Below are positions 26,681-32,126 of a stretch of DNA of 32,126 bases, in pieces; within the stretch, counting starts at the first letter, position 1, and the number at the start of each line of letters is the position of its first letter. A program made the translations under genes and the position numbers. The notes under the pieces were generated by a model that was not told the origin of the DNA, ran no database searches, and saw only the letters and a program-made list of their open reading frames with translations. Source of the stretch: Xanthobacteraceae bacterium (GTDB taxonomy: Bacteria; Pseudomonadota; Alphaproteobacteria; Rhizobiales; Xanthobacteraceae); assembly GCA_030041005.1 (NCBI GenBank), contig JASHOR010000003.1, positions 1 to 32,126 of the forward strand. The letters are read 5' to 3'.

Positions 26681-26941
26681 ATGAGGCGGCGACTGTTATT
26701 GATAAGCTGCACAATCACGATGGTCGTGTTCATCGGCGGGGCGGCGAGCGCACAGATGCAACCGCAAGGCGGCAACCTAGGCGCCTCCATAAATGGCCCG
26801 CGTCTGGCGTTGTGTCGATCTGCGGCAGAACGCTACCGACTGAAAGGGTCGAATTACGACAGTTACCTCAAATATTGCATGGACTCGAATAGTTCAAAGG
26901 CTCCGACGCTGAGAGAGTGGCGGCGGGCTCGGCGAAGGTGA
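26681..26941 (+). CDS. Small exported protein, unknown function
   Basis: 86 residues. MRRRLLLISCTITMVVFIGG with a likely cleavage after ASA (about residue 24) is a Sec signal peptide. The mature ~60 residues have two cysteines (LALCRSAAERYR and YLKYCMDS) that could pair, and a basic C-terminus (LREWRRARRR). GGGAGAAGG lies just before the ATG, and a good promoter match is upstream, so it is a real gene despite its size. It converges on the TIR gene with 52 bp between stops. No family recognised. Confidence 0.75.
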   Translation: MRRRLLLISCTITMVVFIGGAASAQMQPQGGNLGASINGPRLALCRSAAERYRLKGSNYDSYLKYCMDSNSSKAPTLREWRRARRR

Positions 26942-26993
26942 AGGCGGCAAGGCGCGCCGCTTCGCGGCTGTTGGCAGATTCGACCAGGATGCG

Positions 26994-29567
26994 TCACGCT
27001 GGCGGCCTGACGGCGGGTTGACGCGCCAACAGGGCGTCGTCGCTGGCCGAAGGTTGCGGAGCTTCCCGGCACGCGCGAACAAGTTCGGCCCCCTCTCGAG
27101 TCCATCGGTGCGCCGACCCGAGTGCGGCTGCATGCACCCCGAAAGCCGCTTGCGCGAGATCTCTCGCCTCGCCGATGCGATCGGCAGCATAGAGCAGTTT
27201 TGCATAGTTGGTCTGAGCGCGTGCGGTCGACACGTGCTCGCTGCCGAAGCTCCGTGTCAGGATCACGAGCGAGCGCAGATACAGAGCCTCGGCATCGCTC
27301 GCGCGTCCGGTATCGCGCAGCAAGTTCGCAAGATTGTGGAGACAAGTCGCCAGATGCGGATGCTCCGGTCCGAGACTCTGCTCGGCATTGAGCGCCGCCT
27401 CGCGATAGAGCTTTTCTGCCTCGTCCCGGGAGCCGTTCTGCGCCAGCAGCAGCGCCAGATTGTTAAGACGAAATACGACCTGCGGATGGCCGCGTCCGAG
27501 GGATCCTTCCGCCGCTGCAATCGACTCCCGGAACAGCTTTTCGGCCTCCTCAATCTGTCCCTTCATTTGCAAAAGCGTCGCCAGATTGTTGAGCCGAATA
27601 GCAACATCGGGATGGCGGCGTCCCAAGGTTTCCTCGCCCAGGGCGATCGCTTTGCGCAGGAGCTCTTCTGCTTCATCCAAACGTCCCCAATCCTGCAAAA
27701 CGTTGGCCAAGCTGGTCAGAGTCCGGGCATAGCTGGCGTGCAAAATGCCCTCCCGCTCCAGCTCGATGGCCAACGCGTCGCGCAACAGCGATTCAACATC
27801 ATATTTGGGCTCAAGCGCATGCAGCACAAGCGCCAGATTGTTCTCGGCCTTGGCAACTGCCATATCGCGTGGTCCAAACGCCGCCTGTCCCACCTGGACC
27901 GCTTGGCGGAAAAACGTCTTCGCCAGACCAAGCGATGCACGCGCATACAGGAATTCTCCCATTCGATCGCATAGCACGGCGAGATTTTGGTCCCGCAAGT
28001 CGGCAGCTTCGGCATGGATCCGAAATTCGAGAACATGTGTCAGCAATTGGGTGCAGCGCGGCCAATGAAGCGGCTGGTCGTAGGCGCCTTCCGGGATAGC
28101 CGCGGTCAGGCAGCGCGCCGTTTCCGTCAAGACCCCGGCGGTCTTGCCATGAGCTGCAAGCTGCGCTCGCATCGCCGCCTGCACCATTCTGTGCACCGTC
28201 ACCGCCGGTGTGCCGTCGTCCAATATGCGGTGCTCGATTAGCGAGACCGCAGCTAATGCCATGAGCGCATCACTGCGCTCCTCCTCACCGAGAAGAGTTC
28301 CAGTGACCAAATCGAGCGGTATATTTTCTGGCGCAAGGAACGCGAAGGCTCCAAGCAGAGTCTCGGCCCGGTCAGTTTCGGTCGCCGCCTTTTCGATGGC
28401 CATATCGAAGGTCCGCGCGACGCTCCTCGGATATCCGCGCGGCGGGCGCGTGATGCGCGCATCCACCTTTTTGCGGTAATCGTCGAAGCTCATGCCCGGA
28501 CCCGCAAGCCGACAATATGCACCGGCATGATCGAGTGCGAGCGGCAGGCAGCCGAGTGCGCCGGCGAGGCGGATCGCACCCGCCTGGTCGGTACGGGCTG
28601 CCCGCGCTTGCAGGAATTGGGCAGCGGCGTCCTCGCTCAAAACGTCAAGCTTCATTTCAGCGGCCCGTCCGGTCCAGTCGGTCCACTGTGTCGTCATCAG
28701 TATCCGCGCCCCGAGCGACGGCAGCAGATCACGCACCGTCTCGGGCGTTTCGACATTGTCGTAGACGAGGAGAAGCGGCGTGGTGAAACCGGAAAGTCGC
28801 GCCAAGCCGGCTTTGGCGGCCATTTCCTGCTCGGAGATATTTATCAAGCGAGGATCGAGTCTGGCAGCCAGCGCCGCCAGGCTCGAGATCAAACTCGCGC
28901 GTTGCTCAGCGGGCGCCCACCACACGCCGGAATATTCACTCACGTAGCGGTGGGCATATTCGGCAACCAAGGCGGATTTGCCGGCCCCGCCGAGACCGTG
29001 AACGGCGACGTGTGTGGTCGCCGCTTGATCATCCGCGTTATCGAGCAGCCGATGAATTTCCGAGAGATGCTCGTCGCGGCCCATGAAAATAGCATCGCGC
29101 GGCGGAACGTTCTCGAACAGCCGTTGTCGCCGCGGCTGCGCCGTCGAGCGCCCTTCGACCGCGGCCAGAATTCGCGCTTTCCGCTCGCCCGGATCGGTGA
29201 TGCCGACAAGGTCGGCGTACACGCGGCTCGCCAAAATTCCTTCGAGTTCGCAATCGTCCAGGCGCAGCACGATCAATCGGCGTTCGGCGACCGCCCGGTT
29301 TGCGGCGGCCAGAAAATTGGTAACCTCCATCATCGTGAATTCCGAGGCGGTGTAATCTCTGGTGAGAAGCACGATCAAGTGCCGGCAGCTCATCAGTGCG
29401 CGATGCATTTCGGCAATAAAATCGGCGCTGTAGGGAATATCGTAGTCCTGAACTACAACTGTGTATCCTGCACCCTTGACGATTTCGGCCACTTCCTGTG
29501 CGACCGCAGCCGCCCTGCCGCGGCGGCTGACGAAATAATCGAACTCTCCGTTGGCAAGGTCGCGCAT
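26994..29567 (-). CDS. TIR - NB-ARC - TPR protein (NLR-like STAND ATPase, candidate defence sensor)
   Basis: 857 residues. Residues 8-135 form a TIR domain: FDYFVSRRGRAAAV at the start, a BB-loop-like DYDIPYSADF at 41-50, and a Glu (E81 in FTMMEVTNF) where TIR NADases keep their catalytic Glu. An NB-ARC/STAND ATPase follows: P-loop GLGGAGKS at 191-198, Walker B LLLVYDN at 265-271, ILMTTQ at 289-294, GCLPLAL at 339-345, and a winged-helix HRMVQ at 459-463. From about 545 to 820 lie kinesin-light-chain-type TPRs of ~42 residues (LNNLA / EAEKLFRES / HP pattern). This is the plan of an immune receptor with an NAD-cleaving effector, an oligomerising switch and a ligand-sensing superhelix. Bacterial TIR-STAND proteins are known in phage defence and signalling; its trigger here is unknown. 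The gene stands alone with a weak ribosome binding site. Confidence 0.9.
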   Translation of the reverse strand: MRDLANGEFDYFVSRRGRAAAVAQEVAEIVKGAGYTVVVQDYDIPYSADFIAEMHRALMSCRHLIVLLTRDYTASEFTMMEVTNFLAAANRAVAERRLIVLRLDDCELEGILASRVYADLVGITDPGERKARILAAVEGRSTAQPRRQRLFENVPPRDAIFMGRDEHLSEIHRLLDNADDQAATTHVAVHGLGGAGKSALVAEYAHRYVSEYSGVWWAPAEQRASLISSLAALAARLDPRLINISEQEMAAKAGLARLSGFTTPLLLVYDNVETPETVRDLLPSLGARILMTTQWTDWTGRAAEMKLDVLSEDAAAQFLQARAARTDQAGAIRLAGALGCLPLALDHAGAYCRLAGPGMSFDDYRKKVDARITRPPRGYPRSVARTFDMAIEKAATETDRAETLLGAFAFLAPENIPLDLVTGTLLGEEERSDALMALAAVSLIEHRILDDGTPAVTVHRMVQAAMRAQLAAHGKTAGVLTETARCLTAAIPEGAYDQPLHWPRCTQLLTHVLEFRIHAEAADLRDQNLAVLCDRMGEFLYARASLGLAKTFFRQAVQVGQAAFGPRDMAVAKAENNLALVLHALEPKYDVESLLRDALAIELEREGILHASYARTLTSLANVLQDWGRLDEAEELLRKAIALGEETLGRRHPDVAIRLNNLATLLQMKGQIEEAEKLFRESIAAAEGSLGRGHPQVVFRLNNLALLLAQNGSRDEAEKLYREAALNAEQSLGPEHPHLATCLHNLANLLRDTGRASDAEALYLRSLVILTRSFGSEHVSTARAQTNYAKLLYAADRIGEARDLAQAAFGVHAAALGSAHRWTREGAELVRACREAPQPSASDDALLARQPAVRPPA

Positions 29568-29616
29568 GAGCTATGTGGCTCGGGAGTGCGGATTACTCCT
29601 CAACTGTGCTCCGCCT

Positions 29617-29694
29617 CTAGTGTGGCGGTTCAGAAGTCCGCATCATTCCTGCCGCAACCTCGTCATGCGGAGTTCTGAACCAAAGCCACACGAG
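29617..29694. repeat. MITE-like palindromic element A upstream of the TIR gene
   Basis: CTAGTGTGGCGGTTCAGAAG (from 29617) reads in reverse complement from about 29665 to 29694 as ATGCGGAGTTCTGAACC, then AAAGCCACACGAG: arms of about 25 bp with few mismatches around a ~20-bp loop. I recall similar intergenic sequences in Bradyrhizobium genomes but could not check copy number. No gene is present. Confidence 0.75.
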
Positions 29695-29708
29695 ATCAAT
29701 TAAGTTGC

Positions 29709-29781
29709 TAGTGTCCTTCGATTCCGAAGGACGCAAATGAGGGTGCCGCATAATGATGCGAACTTCGGAATCGGGACACCC
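29709..29781. repeat. MITE-like palindromic element B next to element A
   Basis: GCTAGTGTCCTTCGATTCCG (from 29709) pairs with CTTCGGAATCGGGACACC (to about 29780): arms of about 22 bp with a 3-nt bulge and a ~22-bp loop. Like element A it opens with CTAGTGT, but the arm sequence differs. It lies between the aldolase and TIR genes. Confidence 0.75.
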
Positions 29782-29817
29782 GATGATACGCCATTATCGT
29801 CTATGTGGCTCCGCGCG

Positions 29818-30732
29818 TCAGGCCGCGGCCGTCGCTGCCAGGCGTGGCGCCAGCACCGTACTTTTCAGATACGCAGCCAGCGCCGCCCGATCATCGCCGG
29901 ATAGCGGCGCGTAGGGCGGATATGGATCGCCCGCCGCAATGCCAATGAGATTCATGGCGGCCTTCATTGTCGGAGCAAGACCATGGTGCATCCACTTGCT
30001 CGGAAATAACGCGAATTGCGCCTGCAACTGCGCGGCGCGTTCGAACTCGTTGGCGACAAAGGCCTCGACAATGAAACGGGCGATTTCGGCCGCCGGCGGC
30101 GGCATCGTGGCGCCCGAACCACCGAGCTGGATGCTCGCCAGCAACATTTGCATCGTGGTGAAATATGCAGCGTGCCCGGCACGATCGATCTCGACGATCA
30201 GTCGCGACACGCGGGCGAGATCGCGCGAACTTTCCTTGATGAACTTCACGCGCGGCAGTTTTGCGATCGCGATCGTATCCGCGATCGAGACCTCTGCACC
30301 GGGCCCCGGATTGAGATAAAGAGTGAGCGGCAGGCTCACTTCGCGCGCGATACTCTCGAAGTAACCGAGCAGGTCTCGCTGGGTGGGGGCGCCGGCAAAA
30401 GGACGAAGCGGAGCCAAAAGCTGCAGCGCGCCAGCCCCGAGCCTCTCCGCCTCGTGCGCCAACTCGATCGCCGTGCGGAACGACGGGTGGCTAATACCCA
30501 CCATGACCGGAATGCGGCCATCGACGAACTCGATCGTCGAACGAATCAATCGCTTGCGCGCCTCGAAACTCAGGTAGGTGTATTCCTGGGTCTCGACGCC
30601 AGCCGCGACCACCATGGCGGCTGCGCAATCGCGCACCACGTAGTCGATCTGTTGGCGCAATTTCTTCTCGTCGACTGCGAGATCGGCGGTGAACGGCGTC
30701 AACGGCGCGACGATCAATTGCGGCTGGCGCAT
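29818..30732 (-). CDS. DapA/NanA-superfamily class I aldolase (dihydrodipicolinate synthase-like)
   Basis: 304 residues with a (beta/alpha)8 fold. Landmarks are VAPLTPF near 8-14, the Schiff-base lysine in VKFIKESS (K166), and the active-site Tyr in LTLYLNPGPG (Y139). True DapA has a GTTGE loop that binds pyruvate; here the corresponding region reads AAGVETQEY. True DapA also has YNVPxR where this has YLNPGP. It therefore probably acts on another 2-oxo-acid-type substrate, not in lysine synthesis. GGAGAG stands before the ATG at 30732. It is on the same strand as tgt (about 140 bp apart) and upstream of the TIR gene, separated from it by the two palindromes. Confidence 0.88.
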   Translation of the reverse strand: MRQPQLIVAPLTPFTADLAVDEKKLRQQIDYVVRDCAAAMVVAAGVETQEYTYLSFEARKRLIRSTIEFVDGRIPVMVGISHPSFRTAIELAHEAERLGAGALQLLAPLRPFAGAPTQRDLLGYFESIAREVSLPLTLYLNPGPGAEVSIADTIAIAKLPRVKFIKESSRDLARVSRLIVEIDRAGHAAYFTTMQMLLASIQLGGSGATMPPPAAEIARFIVEAFVANEFERAAQLQAQFALFPSKWMHHGLAPTMKAAMNLIGIAAGDPYPPYAPLSGDDRAALAAYLKSTVLAPRLAATAAA

Positions 30733-30869
30733 TTTGGCTCTCCATATCGACGCCGATCATGCCCGCAATGTTACTGATTTGGAATATCGGCGCAGATGAT
30801 CACGGGGTCCTTTTCGCCATAGTACGCCGAGCCTGTCTGTTCGTGGCGGCGCAGCACGGAACTGCCCGG

Positions 30870-32018
30870 CTAATTCTCGCCGATATCGCCGATATCGCCC
30901 ATGTCCCTTTTCGCCGCCCATTGTTCGCCAATCCGCGCAGCGTAATCGGCGAAACGTCCGGCGGCAATGGAGGCGCGGGCGCCGGCAACCAGATCCTGAT
31001 AGTAGTAGAGGTTGATCGTGGACAGCAGCGTGCCGCCCAGCGCCTCGCCGCTGCGGAACAGGTGGTGAAGATAGGCGCGGGAGAAGTTGCGCGCCGCCGG
31101 GCAGCGGCTTTCCGCATCGAGCGGGCGTTCATCGTCGGCGTGCCGTGCGTTCTTGATATTGATCGGGCCGAAGCGGGTGAAGGCGAGACCGTGACGGCCG
31201 TTGCGCGTCGGCAGTACGCAGTCGAACACGTCGATGCCGCGGCCGATCGCCCCGAGAATGTCGGCGGGCGTGCCCACGCCCATCAGATAGCGCGGCTGTT
31301 CCGCCGGCAGCGCGGCGGCGGTTCTCTCGACCACATCGAGCATCACGTCCTGCGCCTCGCCGACCGCGAGGCCGCCGACGGCGTAACCGTCAAAACCGAT
31401 CCCGACGAGGGCGCGCGCGCTTTCCTCGCGTAGTTTCTGGTCGTCGCCACCCTGCACGATGCCGAACAGAGCCCGGCCCTGCGCTGCGGCTTCGAACGCC
31501 CGCTTGCAGCGCTCGGCCCAGCGCAGCGACAGCTTCATGGCGCGTTCGATTTCCGCATGATCGGCCGGCAGCCGCACGCATTCGTCGAGCTGCATGGCGA
31601 TATCGGAGCCGAGCAGAACCTGCACCTGCATCGCGCGTTCCGGCGACAGCTCGACCAGGGCGCCGTCGAGATGAGAGCGGAACGTCACGCCCTGTTCGGT
31701 CACCTTGCGCAGTGCCGCCAGCGACATCACCTGGAAGCCACCGGAATCGGTCAGCATCGGCTGGGGCCAGTTCATGAAACTGTGCAGACCGCCGAGCGCG
31801 GCAACCCGCTCGGCGCCGGGCCGCAGCATCAGATGATAGGTGTTGGCAAGGAGCAGTTCCGTCCCGGCGGCTCGGACATCATCGTGGTGCACGCCTTTGA
31901 CCGCGGCTTGGGTTCCCACCGGCATGAAGGCCGGAGTATGCACGACGCCGTGCGCAGTCGTCATCTCGCCGGCCCGGGCGGCGCCGTCGGTCTCGGTGAG
32001 ACGGAAGGAGAAACGCAT
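30870..32018 (-). CDS. tgt: tRNA-guanine transglycosylase (queuine tRNA-ribosyltransferase)
   Basis: 382 residues. Tgt swaps guanine 34 of GUN-anticodon tRNAs for preQ1 in queuosine synthesis. The active site is intact: DSGGFQ with the general acid/base Asp (D91), the nucleophile Asp in FDCVLPTRNGRHG (D266), and YLMGVGTP. The zinc site is not: against E. coli and Zymomonas Tgt (ECDCYTC, then a His in TEHN) this protein has ESRCPAA and STIN, so only C306 remains and S304, A309 and I335 replace Cys, Cys and His. The C-terminus has a small repeat (GDIGDIGEN) from a 9-bp duplication. queA ends 60 bp upstream on the same strand, the usual operon order. Confidence 0.96.
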   Translation of the reverse strand: MRFSFRLTETDGAARAGEMTTAHGVVHTPAFMPVGTQAAVKGVHHDDVRAAGTELLLANTYHLMLRPGAERVAALGGLHSFMNWPQPMLTDSGGFQVMSLAALRKVTEQGVTFRSHLDGALVELSPERAMQVQVLLGSDIAMQLDECVRLPADHAEIERAMKLSLRWAERCKRAFEAAAQGRALFGIVQGGDDQKLREESARALVGIGFDGYAVGGLAVGEAQDVMLDVVERTAAALPAEQPRYLMGVGTPADILGAIGRGIDVFDCVLPTRNGRHGLAFTRFGPINIKNARHADDERPLDAESRCPAARNFSRAYLHHLFRSGEALGGTLLSTINLYYYQDLVAGARASIAAGRFADYAARIGEQWAAKRDMGDIGDIGEN

Positions 32019-32078
32019 TCAATCGGATCGCATCGTGCGCAGGGGCAGATTCATCAACCTATCGCCATGCGACGCGAT

Positions 32079-32126
32079 CTAAGCGCCGCGAAACAACAAA
32101 CAAGCATCGCCGTATGAGTAGAACCG
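32079..32126 (-). CDS. queA: queA 3' end (last 15 codons)
   Basis: Reading in from the right edge on the minus strand gives RFYSYGDACLLFRGA and a TAG stop. The RFYSYGDAxLL motif is the conserved C-terminus of QueA, the S-adenosylmethionine:tRNA ribosyltransferase-isomerase acting after Tgt in queuosine synthesis. Together with tgt 60 bp downstream this is a normal queA-tgt unit. Everything before these codons lies outside the window. Confidence 0.88.
   Translation of the reverse strand, partial: RFYSYGDACLLFRGA

Noticed and set aside
28527-29678. 383-codon plus-strand open frame opposite the TIR gene
   Set aside because: Antisense shadow; no domain, no ribosome binding site, and the minus strand carries clear TIR and ATPase motifs.

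Overview
The window is GC-rich, densely coded chromosomal DNA from an alphaproteobacterium, most likely Hyphomicrobiales (Bradyrhizobium, Xanthobacteraceae or a relative). This rests on the recG / sdhE-mfd arrangement, the queA-tgt pair, a Bradyrhizobium-type ndvB/ndvC cyclic beta-glucan locus, an expanded branched-chain-type (HAAT) ABC importer, and short palindromic repeats of a kind common in that order. No taxonomic search was possible.

Layout. 1-4.7 kb: the mfd 5' part and sdhE (minus strand) diverge from recG (plus strand). 4.8-9.1 kb: a minus-strand run glmU, glmS, DUF502 makes and uses amino-sugar precursors and adds a membrane protein of unknown role. 9.3-10.6 kb: a membrane-anchored coiled-coil protein with a SPOR-like C-terminus, then a small multi-pass membrane protein. 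10.5-15.7 kb: the glucan locus, with ndvC-like GH17 on minus, a small exported protein, and ndvB-like GH17-GT2 on plus. 15.8-17.3 kb: an M20 amidohydrolase and tRNA-Lys(TTT), with a probable insertion-sequence remnant just 3' of the tRNA. 17.5-24.6 kb: an SfnG/RutA-like flavin monooxygenase converges on a minus-strand operon (substrate-binding protein, two ATPases, two permeases, acyl-CoA-dehydrogenase-fold flavoprotein); together they look like uptake plus oxidation of an unknown small organic compound. 24.6-29.8 kb: an accessory stretch with a decayed or unrecognised gene, small membrane, zinc-ribbon, CHRD and exported proteins, and a large TIR-NB-ARC-TPR protein resembling an NLR immune receptor, preceded by two palindromic elements. 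29.8-32.1 kb: a DapA-superfamily aldolase, tgt, and the last 15 codons of queA.

The observations most worth following are: (1) a ~150-bp palindromic repeat of the kind normally intergenic, lying in frame inside mfd and adding about 50 residues; (2) the TIR-NB-ARC-TPR protein, a candidate NAD-consuming defence sensor; (3) a tgt that has lost three of the four zinc ligands of the characterised enzymes; (4) the uncharacterised transporter/flavin-monooxygenase module with a candidate operator in front of it.
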